Notes under the pieces: model-generated
The model's input: only the letters and a program-made list of their open reading frames with translations
Told to the model about the DNA's origin: nothing
Databases searched by the model: none
Shown here: positions 1-9,727 of the stretch, in pieces
How positions within the stretch are numbered: the stretch's first letter is position 1
Layout: every line of letters starts with the position of its first letter
Made by a program: the position numbers and the translations under genes
From: Bacteroidaceae bacterium
Lineage (GTDB): Bacteria > Bacteroidota > Bacteroidia > Bacteroidales > Bacteroidaceae
Length of the DNA: 64,000 nucleotides
Assembly (NCBI GenBank): GCA_017428785.1
Contig: JAFRQD010000011.1
Coordinates: forward strand, 124,001 to 188,000
Direction of reading: 5' to 3'

Positions 1-1
1 C

Positions 2-964
2 CATTCTGGCCACGACGAGGCGCAGAGCCGCGTTCGCAACGATATCTGGTCGCATGCCTGGACGCTCACCGAAGCTGTTGAAGAAGATGATGGCAACGGG
101 CCTGTAGAGGTGGATGGCGTCATTATCGACAGCTATGCCACGAGCGCGGAGCTGAGAGGCAGAAGCGGTTATCTCCTTACTGGAATCGGTACGGCTTGCC
201 ACGAATTTTCCCACCAATTTGGGCTTCCCGACTTTTATGATACGGCAGGGAACAACTTTGGCATGAATTCATGGGACCTCATGGACTATGGAGAATACAA
301 TGGCGACGGCGGCACACCTGCTGCTTTTACCAGTTACGAGCGTATGTTTTGCGGATGGCTGCAACCTGCTGAACTCATCCAGCCGATGGCAATACGCAAC
401 ATGCCTGCCCTCACATCCGAACCCGTTGCGTATATCTTGAGGAATAGCGGAAAAGAGGATGAATATTATCTCTTCGAGAACCGGCAGAAGGTTGGTTGGG
501 ACAAGTATCTTGGCGGTCATGGCATGCTTGTCCTGCATGTCGATTACGACAGCCTGGCATGGGCGGACAATGCCGTCAATACCGTCCAATCGCATCAACG
601 CATGACCATCATTCCTGCCGACAACATCCTCTATTCCGGAACATTAGCGGGCGATCCCTGGCCTGGCTCTTCGGACAAGACGGAGCTCTCGAATTCATCC
701 GAACCGCCTGCTGCGCTCTTCAACAAGAATGCAAATGGCGAGAAACTGATGAACCATTCTATAACAGATATCGTAGAATCGGACGACGGGTTGATAAGCT
801 TTATCTTTGACGAAGAAGCGTTGAGGATTCCTTCCATCTTCCCGAAGAAAGACGAGGAATGCACCTACGACCTGCAGGGAAGGCGATGCCCCATGCCCAA
901 CGACCGGAGCTCTTTGCCTCGAGGAATCTACATTCTAGACGAAAAAAAATTGATGATAAGATGA
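2..964 (+). CDS. M6-family secreted metalloprotease, C-terminal part (5' end outside window)
   Basis: The reading frame is open from the left edge, so the N-terminus and any signal peptide lie outside the window. The visible part holds the M6 zinc site HEFSHQFGLPDFYD (near bases 200-241: two His of HExxH plus the downstream Asp), followed by an NSWDLMDYG stretch typical of this family. The frame upstream of base 110 (HSGHDEAQ...) is also M6-like, so the gene clearly continues to the left. The protein ends in a short tail, YDLQGRR...RGIYI, shared with five other secreted proteins here and resembling the last strands of type IX secretion sorting domains. Its stop overlaps the next start (ATGA at 961-964), implying translational coupling with the sialidase-like gene. 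It probably degrades extracellular protein; the substrate is unknown. Confidence 0.9.
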   Translation, partial: HSGHDEAQSRVRNDIWSHAWTLTEAVEEDDGNGPVEVDGVIIDSYATSAELRGRSGYLLTGIGTACHEFSHQFGLPDFYDTAGNNFGMNSWDLMDYGEYNGDGGTPAAFTSYERMFCGWLQPAELIQPMAIRNMPALTSEPVAYILRNSGKEDEYYLFENRQKVGWDKYLGGHGMLVLHVDYDSLAWADNAVNTVQSHQRMTIIPADNILYSGTLAGDPWPGSSDKTELSNSSEPPAALFNKNANGEKLMNHSITDIVESDDGLISFIFDEEALRIPSIFPKKDEECTYDLQGRRCPMPNDRSSLPRGIYILDEKKLMIR

Positions 965-2781
965 AAAAGCTACTTTTGATTCATTTGCTTGCATGCCTTT
1001 GCATAAACCTGTCGGCTGGCACGATGACGCGATACACCGGCAGCCGCATCTTTTGGGATTCGCGTTCGTCCGTCAATGTCTTTGAATCAGGGGGTTATGC
1101 ACGAATGATAGAGCTCCAGGACGGACGCCTTCTTGCTTGTTGCGAAAGCGGAGGCATAAAGGTCTGCTTCTCATCTGATAAAGGCAAGAGCTGGTCATCG
1201 CCTACCCTCATCGCTCCAAATTCAAACAACACGCCCAACTGCGTGCCCGACCTTATCCAGCTTGCCGACGGCACAATCATCGTTGGTTACAATCCCCGCC
1301 CCTCTGCGCCCTATACAGAAGACCGGCGCTTTGGAATCCGGCTGCGTAGAAGCACCAACAACGGAAAATCATGGAGCCAGGAAATCTTCGTTTACGATGC
1401 CGATTATGTTTTCGAGAACGGCTGCTGGGAACCATCCTTCCTCGAATTGCCGAGCGGCGAGCTTCAACTTTATTTTGCCGACGAGAGCCCCTATACAACG
1501 AATGGCGACCAACAGATTTCGCTCTGCCGAAGTTTCGATGGTGGCTTGACCTGGACAGCGCCCCAGCGCATTTCCTATCGAAGCGGTTTTCGCGACGGGA
1601 TGCCTGTTCCAGTTCTGCTCAGCGACAAGAGCGACATCGTGGTTGCCATCGAGGATAACGGATGGAGCAACGTTGGCGACTTCCTCCCGACAACGGTTCG
1701 TACGCCACTCTCAAGCAACTGGAGGAACAACTCATACGTCAGCGGCTCGAACTCGCGGCGCAACCGTAGCATCAACTACAATTACTGTCCCATGGCAAAA
1801 GGTGGAGCCCCGTATCTGCGCGTGCTGCCAAATGGCGAGACCGTTCTCTCCCATCAATCCAGATATGGCGAGAGCGATAACATGAAGATGTATGTTTATG
1901 TAGGAAACCAAGAGGCAAAGGATTTCAAGGCCATGTCCAAGCCCTTTCTGCAAGGCACCTCGAAAGGATGTTGGTGGAACTCGCTTGCGGTTATCGACAC
2001 AGGCATCGTAGTGGCCGTTGGCGGGCTCGACGGCAAAATAACGATGGTAAAAGGTTACCCGATGAAAGCATTCCAAGCCCCATTCGCAACGCCCCGAATC
2101 GACGGCGTTTACAGCAAGACGAACGACACTTGGTTTCATCCCTCTGCACACCAGGTGCCAATGGGCCAAGAGACGGGAACCTTCTCGTATGCGGACTTTG
2201 CATACGACCACAAATGCCTCTACATGACTTGCATAGTCTTTCGTGCCAAAGCCCGCCTCGAAGAGCCCTTCCCCGATGGGATCAACCTCTATATCGAAAG
2301 CAAAGGCCAAAGCACCGACAATCTGCAACCCTCTGCCTATCGGTTCAGCATCCTGCCAAACGGCACCTATTCCGTAGGTCAAGGAAACAACAAAACTGAT
2401 TTCATTCCAGTCGAAGATATCCAGGCTCAAATCGTGGGCAAAACTGCCAGCACCTCTTATCGTATAGAGGCGGCCATTCCCTGGACATCCATAGGCCTGA
2501 TTGCAGCGCCCGTTGGGCAGGAAATAAGCATCAACCTCGAGATACTGACCGGCGACGGCACCACACAACTCATCGAACGTATCCCCGATGCTTCGCCCAC
2601 AAAGCCTGGCACCTGGATGATGCTAAACCTCCTCGAACCCGACCCCACAGGAATAGGAGAAGCGAAACACAAAATATCAAAAGATAAAAACCAAGCCATT
2701 TATGACCTAAGCGGACGCCAGCGCACCTCTCGGAGAAACGGAATCTACATCCAAGGCGGAAAGAAGTTTGCGGCAAGGTGA
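961..2781 (+). CDS. secreted sialidase-superfamily beta-propeller protein with C-terminal tail
   Basis: The 606-residue protein begins with a clear signal peptide (MKKLLLIHLLACLCINLSAG). ATG 961 is chosen because it overlaps the upstream stop and places the signal peptide at the N-terminus; the frame is open further upstream but runs inside the M6 gene. Three Asp-box-like motifs (SSDKGKSW, STNNGKSW, SFDGGLTW) mark a sialidase-type six-bladed propeller, as in GH33 and GH93 exo-glycosidases. After the propeller, from about residue 365, comes a beta-sandwich resembling CBM9/DOMON sugar-binding modules, then the tail YDLSGRQ...NGIYI. I did not confirm a complete catalytic Arg triad, so substrate class (sialic acid or arabinan) is open. 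Coupling to the M6 protease suggests both act on glycoproteins outside the cell. Confidence 0.8.
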   Translation: MKKLLLIHLLACLCINLSAGTMTRYTGSRIFWDSRSSVNVFESGGYARMIELQDGRLLACCESGGIKVCFSSDKGKSWSSPTLIAPNSNNTPNCVPDLIQLADGTIIVGYNPRPSAPYTEDRRFGIRLRRSTNNGKSWSQEIFVYDADYVFENGCWEPSFLELPSGELQLYFADESPYTTNGDQQISLCRSFDGGLTWTAPQRISYRSGFRDGMPVPVLLSDKSDIVVAIEDNGWSNVGDFLPTTVRTPLSSNWRNNSYVSGSNSRRNRSINYNYCPMAKGGAPYLRVLPNGETVLSHQSRYGESDNMKMYVYVGNQEAKDFKAMSKPFLQGTSKGCWWNSLAVIDTGIVVAVGGLDGKITMVKGYPMKAFQAPFATPRIDGVYSKTNDTWFHPSAHQVPMGQETGTFSYADFAYDHKCLYMTCIVFRAKARLEEPFPDGINLYIESKGQSTDNLQPSAYRFSILPNGTYSVGQGNNKTDFIPVEDIQAQIVGKTASTSYRIEAAIPWTSIGLIAAPVGQEISINLEILTGDGTTQLIERIPDASPTKPGTWMMLNLLEPDPTGIGEAKHKISKDKNQAIYDLSGRQRTSRRNGIYIQGGKKFAAR

Positions 2782-2835
2782 CAAAGAATGCTCGGGAGCT
2801 TCGAAAACTGCGGAATTATCAAAAAAAGAAAAAAC

Positions 2836-2890
2836 ATGTGTGAAAATGGCCAATTTTACATGTGAGTATTGCAAACTTCATACATTAAGT
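2836..2890. repeat. short 22/24-bp-spaced dyad array (ATGTG type)
   Basis: Between convergent genes, the words ACATGTG, ACATGTGAG and ACATT start at about 2834, 2858 and 2882 (spacing 24 then 22-24 bp), separated by AT-rich TTTTGC-like linkers. This is the weakest and shortest member of the array family described in the findings. Confidence 0.5.
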
Positions 2891-2912
2891 TTAAGCTAGA
2901 ACCCAAAGAAAG

Positions 2913-3108
2913 GAAATAACCAACAGCGGCAGCATGATCATGGGCACGAAGCCCAACACCAAGAAGGAGAACATCTAGGAAACCAAGACCAACGGAACCG
3001 CGCAGGTGCACGAGGTGCTCTCTTTCGACAAGTTCTGTCGCTTGGTAACAACTGACCTCGCCAACATTCAAAAAGTGCTGGTCATGATGCTGCAGGGACT
3101 TTATGAAC
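2913..3108 (+). pseudogene. HU-family DNA-binding protein pseudogene
   Basis: Translating this frame gives NTKKENI, an in-frame TAG (2976-2978), then ETKTNGTAQVHEVLSFDKFC. This matches the N-terminus of the intact HU gene at 32713-33174 (GTKKENIQETKAYGTAQVHEILDLDKFC). The following residues keep only a loose HU character, and the frame runs into the end of the ABC ATPase gene on the other strand, so the DNA-clamp arm and C-terminus are missing. An internal stop plus a 3' truncation make it non-functional. It shows that this genome carried a second HU copy of the same paralogue class. Confidence 0.75.
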
Positions 3109-3801
3109 TTACTCCACAATCCTGCCGTCCTGCATGAATATCTTGCGGTCGGCAAGGTCGGCAAGCTGCTCGTCATGGGTGACGATGACAAAGGTCTGCC
3201 CCATTTTGTCGCGAAGGTCGAAGAAAAGTCGGTGCAGCTCCTCCTTGTTGTGGCTATCGAGCGAGCCGCTGGGTTCGTCGGCAAAGACCACATCGGGCTT
3301 GTTGACAAGTGCTCTGGCTACGGCAACGCGTTGTTTCTCGCCTCCGGAAAGCTCGTTCGGCTTGTGGGAAGCCCTGTCGGAAAGTCCCATGAAGGAAAGA
3401 AGTTCCTCGGCTCGCCGCTTTGCCTCACGCCTTGAAACACCTCCGATGAGGGCTGGCATCATGACATTCTCAAGGGCTGTGAATTCGGGCAGGAGTTGGT
3501 GGAACTGAAAGACGAAGCCCATGTGCTTGTTGCGGAAGGCTGAAATGTCTTTTTTATTGAAAATTGAAGATTGGAATTTGAATTTTGAAGCGTCAATTAT
3601 CCATTTCCCGTCTTCCGTTTCATAGGTGATGCTGCCCTGGTCGGGTTTATCTAAGGTGCCCATTATTTGCAGGAGTGTAGTCTTACCTGCGCCGCTCGGC
3701 CCTACGATGCTAACTATCTTGCCTTGTTCAATGTTGAGGTCGATGCCTTTCAAGACCTCCAGCGCCCCGAAACTCTTCTTGATGCCCCGTATCTCTATCA
3801 T
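3109..3801 (-). CDS. lolD: LolD/MacB-type ABC transporter ATP-binding protein
   Basis: This 230-residue ATPase has Walker [10 protein letters not shown] (34-42), the signature LSGGEKQR (151-158), Walker B FADEP (173-177) and the H-loop THDEQ. The stretch [16 protein letters not shown] is characteristic of the LolD/MacB family, which powers release of lipoproteins from the inner membrane or macrolide/peptide export. No permease partner is next to it, so LolD is the best but not certain name. Its ATG overlaps the stop of the antiporter-protease gene (3798-3801), so the two are co-translated. Residues 74-82 (FKFQSSIFN), between Walker A and the Q-loop, are encoded by a copy of an AT-rich simple repeat seen between genes elsewhere in the window; relatives lack this loop extension. 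Confidence 0.85.
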   Translation of the reverse strand: MIEIRGIKKSFGALEVLKGIDLNIEQGKIVSIVGPSGAGKTTLLQIMGTLDKPDQGSITYETEDGKWIIDASKFKFQSSIFNKKDISAFRNKHMGFVFQFHQLLPEFTALENVMMPALIGGVSRREAKRRAEELLSFMGLSDRASHKPNELSGGEKQRVAVARALVNKPDVVFADEPSGSLDSHNKEELHRLFFDLRDKMGQTFVIVTHDEQLADLADRKIFMQDGRIVE

Positions 3802-6800
3802 TTCCTTAATTCTTTTCTTCCGTTTATTATGACGATGCCCTTGTAATGGCTGTCCACCCTTTGCCCTGCAAGGTTATAAGCCTCTGACTGCCACACCTCT
3901 TGGCCGATTGCCTTCATGCCGTCTGCATGTTCCATCAAGTATTTAAGCCCCGCTTCGGCATCTATCTCGCCATAGCCATAGTCGTTGGAGGGATATGAGA
4001 GGTCGGGGTTATGGCGACGGCAAGTGAAGGCGAAGGCCTCCATGATTTGCGCTCGTGTCAAGGTGGGGATGGCTTGGAGCCATTGGGCTATGATGCCCGC
4101 CACAATGGGGCACGCCATGCTTGTTCCGCTTTGGCTCGACCATGTATATTCTTGCCCATTGAATACAGAGCGGGCTACATCGTATTCAGTCATGACGCCC
4201 GGGTTATGCTCGGCAAAGAAACTGCTGAAAGCTGCCACGACATTGGTGCCAGGGGCAAGCACATCAGGCTTGACGAGACCGGCCAATGTAGGGCCTCGAC
4301 TGCTATACGGCGCCACATCTCCCCCGCTGCCCCTATTGTAGTTTCTCCATTTGCCATTGAGGTCGCGGTAACCGGTCCTATAGGAAGTGGCACCGACGCA
4401 TATAATGTGTGGATCGGTGGCGGGATAAAGGATATTGTGCGTTGCTACTGCATCCGAATAATCAGGGTACAAATCCTGTTTGCTGAACAATCCTATCTCT
4501 TGGAATGCCTCCACTTCTGCCTCTTCGCCACTCACGCCCACAGCCATCTTTATGGATAGCAGGTTCCCTTTGCTGATTTTGTTGATAACGACATCGGTTA
4601 TAAGTTGTTGGGGGTTGTAGCAACTGGGATAGCTGCCAAAAATAAGCTCGAAGGTAAGTGCGCCCGCGGTAACGGTATCGACGAGCAGACTGTCTTCTGA
4701 GGCAAGGACATCTTCAATCGGCACCTCGTAGTTGAGGTAAGTTTCCGAACTTGATTTCATGAAATCGAGCTTGATGTTGAAGTTGCCTTGGCTGCGAAGC
4801 ATCACATACGTCGTGTTGCCGGAAGGCGAAATAAGCGTCGCTACTCGCTCTTTTCCTACGGGCTTATGCATGTAGGTAAGGTGGTTGCTCTGATTGCCCG
4901 CCGCCGTGCAGATGATGCGTCCGGGGCGAACCAGGCTGTCAAGAACGGCGCTATAGAGTTGCGCCTCGCCCCAAAGGTCTTCATGTGAGCCTTCGCTAAA
5001 ACTGATGACACACGGCTTGTCCACTTCATCTGCATAACGGAAGATGTACTCGAAACCGAGCAGATCGATGGCGGAACCATAGAGTTCCCAAAGCGAATCG
5101 GGAACCAGCGGCTTATCATCGGAAACGGCATTGTTGACGAGACATATATCAGCATCGGGCGCCATTCCTATATAAGGCGTGTCATAGCCGCTTCCCGCTG
5201 CCGTGGTGGAGGTGTGCGTGCCATGAAATTGCATGTGACCATCCGACGAACGAGCTTTTTCCAAAATGCTCTCTTGAGTCGTAAAGGCCTTACCGACAGG
5301 AAGCTCCATGCCATAAACCGTCTGATGTTCCTCATCCGCGGTCTCTTGTTCATCGAAATCAAGCATGTCCCAAAAAGATTGGACACGATAAGCGCTGAGG
5401 TCACGAGAATAGTATGAAGGATGCGTAAGGTCGAAACCAATGTCCATCACGCCTACGACAACGCCTTTACCGGTCAAGGCCGGACGCTCTGCCGTGGGAT
5501 AACGCAGGAGGTCGGAACGCGTAATGATGGCCGATGTATCGGTTTGGGCTTCACAAACCCTGCCACATTCAATTCTCTTGACTTCTGACCGAAGAGAAAG
5601 AGCGGCAAGTTCCCTTTTCGGTACGCTGACGGCATAGATGTCCCCCCAATGTGAATGGATACGGCAACCGTGCTCGAGGAGTACTTCTTCGCTGGAGGAT
5701 TGTACAAGCGTAAGAAAAAGTTCTCCACTTTCTCCTTCACGAGAATGCGCTCTTTTAACCTTCCCTCGGGAATCGTCGGTCGGCAAAGAATAAGGTTTGC
5801 AAGGGGTCTGAATTTGCTTCAACACCTCTTGCCTAACCATTGGCGACATCTTATCAAACCGAGGCCTTTGGGCTTCGACAAGGAAAGGAAGCATAAGAGC
5901 CAACAGAACCAAAGCCGAGCGCTTTGCCGTAAAGAACCATCGGCGAATCAAACCGCCAAGAGAACGGGGTTGCCGCTGTACTGCGGTGCCATTAGGTGTA
6001 AAGACCGAGATGCTTTCTTGCGGCTCTCCCCATTGGTCGGGAAACAGGATCATGACACTCGTCCCACTGAAATAGCGATGGACAAGCAAAGGAAGTTCCT
6101 CGAAACTATCTTGATAAGAGATGAAACCAGGCCTCGCTGTGACCGCTATCAGCATGCAGCTCAAGTCCAGTTCATTCTGCAAATTCAGGAACTTCATCCA
6201 TCGGTTCATCTCGACATAATGGGACCGGACATGATTGTGCTTCTGCTCCATATATCCTTTTATATAAGGTAATGTATCTGCATGTGCGTGATATTCGAGA
6301 TGACAATCAAGCTCTTCGCCTATCCTGCAAATATGTTCCAACCATTTATAGAAGCCGACTTCATATTCAGCCTTCTGGGGAATGACGATGACAACACGCC
6401 TGATAGTTCCAGGAGGCACGATGCTCCGAACCGCCATTACTTCTCTGTGGCTGCCGCTCACCACATTATCTATCACACTTCCCAGCGAAGATTTGGCCTC
6501 TCCCGTCGTCCTGTCGTTCAGGCAAACAATAACCTCGCCACAATCATACTCGTTCATCGTATGCAAGATACCGCCTGCAATGTTCGTGCTCATGCGGTTA
6601 AGCGTAGCCATAGGCACATCGGCAGCTGCTGCTATCATCTGAGCTTTCTCGAGCATCCTGCGTCCCTGCTGACGACTTTCCACACTTTCCTTGCTGTCTC
6701 CATCGTATGAGACACACAAACCCATCAGGCTATCGGGTATGAAAGGATTGCGAATCAAGATGGCGAGCTGAGTCATCACATCAACATTATCTTCCCGACT

Positions 6801-8069
6801 GTATGTAATCAGGCATTTCCCATGATAGGAACCTCTGTTGTCTTCGAGCGCTGTGTCGCTCAAAGCAAGCTGTTTTGCCCCTCTGTTCGTAGCAAAACCA
6901 CTGATGAGACAACTGAAGAAGATGAGCATAACGGTACCGCCAAGCACTTCGTCGTTCATGAGATTGACGCCTGGAGCAGTTCCGATGGTTACGATTGCGA
7001 GGGCTCCGGCCGCATGTGCATTGGTGAGGCCAAACATCAACCACATACTGTTCCTGCCCTCTCCCATCGTCCAAGCCATGATGGCCGAGGAAATAAACTT
7101 GGAGAGCGTTCCCGTCACAACCATAACCGTCACCAGCCAAAGCGCTTCAGGATGGCGAACAAGAATGCTCGGGTCGATAATCATACCTACGCCTATCAGG
7201 AAGTATGGAATGAAGAGCGCATTGCCCACAAACTCGAGGCGAGACATCAACGGGCTTGTCTTGGGAATGAGACGGTTAACTATCAATCCTGCAAGGAAAG
7301 CTCCAAGCAGTCCCTCAAGCCCTACCATCTTCGCCAAAGACGCACTAAGGAAGACAAGAGCAAGGATGAAAATGAACTGCATGACACCGTCTTCGTACCT
7401 TCGAAGAAACCAACGTCCCACTCTTGGAAACACCAGAATGGCAAAGGTCACATATATCGCACACTTCAAGCCAAAGAGGAGCCAAGTCATCCAGGATGTG
7501 TCGGGATTCTGCCCGCCTACCACAATCGCCAAGACAAGCAAGGCGGCAAAGAGAGCAATGGCCGTTGCAACCACACTCACGACTACCGCCCTGTGCCTGT
7601 TTAGACCATAACGTCCTATAATAGGATACGTTACGAGGGTATGACTGGCATAGATGCAAGCCAAGAGAAGACTGGTGGAAAGGCCGAAACCTAATAGCCA
7701 GACACTTGACATGATACCCAAGAAGAAGGGAATGGCAAAGGTCAGAAGACCGAAACGAAATCCTGCCCGACCAAACCTTTCCACGCTTCCCATCTCCAAC
7801 TCCAAGCCGGCAAGGAACATGATGTAGTAGATGCCCACCTGTCCGAAGAGTTCAAACGAGCGGTCGTGCGCGAGAAGATTGAAACCATATTGCCCAACGA
7901 AGACACCCGCAAGGATAAGTCCGATGATTGGGGGCACGCGAAGTTGCCTCAGCAGCAAAGGTGCAAACAAAATGATGGCGAGCACCACAAAGAAAATCCA
8001 TGTAGGGTCGGTGATGAGAGCCGTAGTTGGAGCGGCTTGAAGAGCACAGAAAAGCATCATTTGTTGCAC
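3798..8069 (-). CDS. fusion: CPA2 cation/proton antiporter with C-terminal subtilisin-like (S8) protease
   Basis: One uninterrupted 1423-codon frame. Residues 1-400 form a CPA2/Kef-type antiporter with about 12 membrane segments. Residues 400-700 resemble two UspA-like cytoplasmic domains usual in Bacteroidetes antiporters. Around residue 711 a new signal-peptide-like segment appears (basic RRWFFTAKR, then [15 protein letters not shown]). It is followed by a full S8 protease with the Asp motif [11 protein letters not shown] (about 870), the His motif HGTHT (about 951) and the Ser motif GTSMACP (about 1316), then the secreted-protein tail YNLAGQR...[10 protein letters not shown]. Each half has the usual length of a separate protein. 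No in-frame ATG precedes the internal signal segment; a TTG three codons before W711 could start the protease separately. If made as one chain, the internal segment would carry the protease to the periplasm. A stop-codon-loss fusion is the simplest reading; an assembly error cannot be excluded. Confidence 0.85.
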   Translation of the reverse strand: MQQMMLFCALQAAPTTALITDPTWIFFVVLAIILFAPLLLRQLRVPPIIGLILAGVFVGQYGFNLLAHDRSFELFGQVGIYYIMFLAGLELEMGSVERFGRAGFRFGLLTFAIPFFLGIMSSVWLLGFGLSTSLLLACIYASHTLVTYPIIGRYGLNRHRAVVVSVVATAIALFAALLVLAIVVGGQNPDTSWMTWLLFGLKCAIYVTFAILVFPRVGRWFLRRYEDGVMQFIFILALVFLSASLAKMVGLEGLLGAFLAGLIVNRLIPKTSPLMSRLEFVGNALFIPYFLIGVGMIIDPSILVRHPEALWLVTVMVVTGTLSKFISSAIMAWTMGEGRNSMWLMFGLTNAHAAGALAIVTIGTAPGVNLMNDEVLGGTVMLIFFSCLISGFATNRGAKQLALSDTALEDNRGSYHGKCLITYSREDNVDVMTQLAILIRNPFIPDSLMGLCVSYDGDSKESVESRQQGRRMLEKAQMIAAAADVPMATLNRMSTNIAGGILHTMNEYDCGEVIVCLNDRTTGEAKSSLGSVIDNVVSGSHREVMAVRSIVPPGTIRRVVIVIPQKAEYEVGFYKWLEHICRIGEELDCHLEYHAHADTLPYIKGYMEQKHNHVRSHYVEMNRWMKFLNLQNELDLSCMLIAVTARPGFISYQDSFEELPLLVHRYFSGTSVMILFPDQWGEPQESISVFTPNGTAVQRQPRSLGGLIRRWFFTAKRSALVLLALMLPFLVEAQRPRFDKMSPMVRQEVLKQIQTPCKPYSLPTDDSRGKVKRAHSREGESGELFLTLVQSSSEEVLLEHGCRIHSHWGDIYAVSVPKRELAALSLRSEVKRIECGRVCEAQTDTSAIITRSDLLRYPTAERPALTGKGVVVGVMDIGFDLTHPSYYSRDLSAYRVQSFWDMLDFDEQETADEEHQTVYGMELPVGKAFTTQESILEKARSSDGHMQFHGTHTSTTAAGSGYDTPYIGMAPDADICLVNNAVSDDKPLVPDSLWELYGSAIDLLGFEYIFRYADEVDKPCVISFSEGSHEDLWGEAQLYSAVLDSLVRPGRIICTAAGNQSNHLTYMHKPVGKERVATLISPSGNTTYVMLRSQGNFNIKLDFMKSSSETYLNYEVPIEDVLASEDSLLVDTVTAGALTFELIFGSYPSCYNPQQLITDVVINKISKGNLLSIKMAVGVSGEEAEVEAFQEIGLFSKQDLYPDYSDAVATHNILYPATDPHIICVGATSYRTGYRDLNGKWRNYNRGSGGDVAPYSSRGPTLAGLVKPDVLAPGTNVVAAFSSFFAEHNPGVMTEYDVARSVFNGQEYTWSSQSGTSMACPIVAGIIAQWLQAIPTLTRAQIMEAFAFTCRRHNPDLSYPSNDYGYGEIDAEAGLKYLMEHADGMKAIGQEVWQSEAYNLAGQRVDSHYKGIVIINGRKELRK

Positions 8070-8089
8070 TTTAAGTATATAAATCGGGG

Positions 8090-8097
8090 CAAAGTTA
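8090..8097 (-). promoter_or_regulatory. -7 box of the antiporter-protease/lolD transcript
   Basis: On the minus strand this reads TAACTTTG, a match to the Bacteroidetes -7 consensus TAnnTTTG, about 20 bp before the start codon at 8069. Confidence 0.6.
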
Positions 8098-8199
8098 AGA
8101 AAAAAACTTCATAGTTCATCGCTCATGGTTCATATTTTTGCAGAAACGCCCACATAGGGAGCTCAAACTGAAACATAAAGGGGTGTTTGCAAACGCAAC

Positions 8200-8372
8200 A
8201 TGAGTGGTTTTCAAACATCACACGAGTAATTCGCAAACTTCACACGAGGATTTGGCAAAATCCACACGTGAATTTCGCAAACTTCACACGAGGATTTTTC
8301 GGTTTAGACGAGTCTATTTGGAAAAACAGGCACATCTAATTGAGCAAACAGGCACGCCTATTTGGGCCGCGG
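8200..8372. repeat. 22-bp-spaced dyad array (ACACGAG/ACACGTG type, then GGCACGCC type)
   Basis: The core words ATGAG, ACGAG, ACGAG, ACGTG, ACGAG begin at 8200, 8222, 8244, 8266 and 8288: exactly 22 bp apart. One more follows at 8308 (20 bp). Linkers are AT-rich (TTTGCAAAA-like). The array then changes word: CAGGCAC starts at 8327 and 8349, again 22 bp apart, with the flanks TCTAATT/CCTATTT. It lies between two divergent promoters. Confidence 0.8.
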
Positions 8373-8451
8373 ACTATTTGACCTTAATCAAAATCACACT
8401 CGATAAACAATATTTTTTCATTTTTCATTTCTCTTTTCTCATTTCTTGTCG

Positions 8452-8459
8452 TATCTTTG
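8452..8459 (+). promoter_or_regulatory. -7 box of asd
   Basis: TATCTTTG, followed by GCAG; a strong Bacteroidetes -7 element. The leader to ATG 8509 consists of the short repeat TTAATTCTTAACTCTTAA. Confidence 0.7.
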
Positions 8460-8508
8460 CAGCGTGATTTAAAACTTAATTCTTAACTCTTAATTCTTAA
8501 TTATAAAG

Positions 8509-9519
8509 ATGCGAGTTGCAATAGTTGGCGCAAGTGGTGCCGTCGGGCAGGAGTTCCTGCGAGTACTTGACGAGAGAAAATTCCCCATCGATGAACTGTT
8601 ATTGTTTGGAAGTCAGCGTAGTGCGGGACGAAAATACACCTTCCGAGGTAAGGAGATCGAAGTGAAGCTCCTTCAGCATAACGACGACTTCAAGGGCGTA
8701 GATATTGCCTTCACAAGTGCAGGAGGCGGCACAAGCAAGGAGTTTGCCGAGACCATCACGAAGCACGGAGCTGTGATGATTGACAATTCCAGCGCTTTCC
8801 GAATGGACGAAGATGTGCCTCTCGTAGTGCCCGAATGCAATGCCGAAGACGCTCTCAACCGTCCTCGTGGCATCATAGCAAACCCCAATTGCACGACTAT
8901 CATGATGGTCGTTGCCCTTCAGGCCCTCGAAAACCTGTCTCATATCAAGCGTGTGCATGTTGCTTCATATCAGGCAGCCAGCGGAGCAGGCGCAGCTGCA
9001 ATGGCCGAGCTCTACGAACAATATCGCCAAGTACTTGCTGGCGAGAAGCCCACAGTCGAGAAGTTCGCCTATCAGCTGGCATTCAATGTGATTCCTCAGA
9101 TTGACGTTTTCTGCGATAACGGTTACACAAAAGAGGAGATGAAGATGTATAACGAGACCAAGAAGATCATGCATACCGACTGCGAAGTAAGTGCGATGTG
9201 TGTCCGCGTGCCCAGTCTCCGTTGCCACAGCGAAAGCGTTTGGGCAGAGACAGAGCGTCCCGTCAGCGTAGAAGAGTTTCAGCAGGCCGTCAAAGAAGGA
9301 AAGGGGCTTCAGCTCGAAGACGAACCTCAGAACAAGAAATATCCCATGCCTCTCTTCCATGAGAACTGCGATGACGTCTTTGTAGGCCGCGTTCGCAAAG
9401 ACCTCGCAAACCCCAATGGCATCACATTCTGGCTCGTTAGCGACCAGATAAAGAAGGGTGCCGCCCTCAACGCAGTACAGATTGCAGAATACCTGATTGA
9501 GGTAGGCAACATCAAATAA
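8509..9519 (+). CDS. asd: aspartate-semialdehyde dehydrogenase
   Basis: This 336-residue enzyme reduces aspartyl phosphate to aspartate semialdehyde, the branch point to lysine/diaminopimelate, threonine and methionine. It has the N-terminal NADP-binding GASGAVGQE motif (residues 7-15), the catalytic-Cys motif NPNCTT (about 128-133) and the conserved C-terminal region [20 protein letters not shown]. Length is normal for the family. It has its own promoter and a strong terminator, so it is probably monocistronic. Confidence 0.97.
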   Translation: MRVAIVGASGAVGQEFLRVLDERKFPIDELLLFGSQRSAGRKYTFRGKEIEVKLLQHNDDFKGVDIAFTSAGGGTSKEFAETITKHGAVMIDNSSAFRMDEDVPLVVPECNAEDALNRPRGIIANPNCTTIMMVVALQALENLSHIKRVHVASYQAASGAGAAAMAELYEQYRQVLAGEKPTVEKFAYQLAFNVIPQIDVFCDNGYTKEEMKMYNETKKIMHTDCEVSAMCVRVPSLRCHSESVWAETERPVSVEEFQQAVKEGKGLQLEDEPQNKKYPMPLFHENCDDVFVGRVRKDLANPNGITFWLVSDQIKKGAALNAVQIAEYLIEVGNIK

Positions 9520-9552
9520 AGTCAACCGAGAAGACTACATTCTCACTTTATA

Positions 9553-9595
9553 CCCCCTTTACGCATTCATGGAAATGCCGTAAAGGGGCTTTTTG
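9553..9595 (+). terminator. rho-independent terminator of asd
   Basis: The stem arms CCCCTTTACGCATT and AATGCCGTAAAGGGG surround a short loop and are followed by CTTTTTG. It lies about 34 bp after the asd stop. Confidence 0.85.
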
Positions 9596-9670
9596 TTTTC
9601 AACCAACCATTATTTTTCAAAATTTATGAAAATAATTGTTGTTTTTCTTGCCATATAATAAAATAATGTA

Positions 9671-9678
9671 TAACTTTG
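9671..9678 (+). promoter_or_regulatory. -7 box of the 1454-residue secreted protein gene
   Basis: TAACTTTG with TTG at 9648-9650, a 20-bp spacer, fitting the Bacteroidetes -33/-7 pattern. The leader to ATG 9728 is about 45 bp. Confidence 0.7.
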
Positions 9679-9727
9679 GGGCAGAATATGTATAATTAAC
9701 CCAATTTATTAACTAAAATCAACAAGT

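Noticed and set aside
1732-2568. 278-codon open frame antisense to the sialidase-like gene
   Set aside because: Shadow of the plus-strand gene; no start signal or domain.
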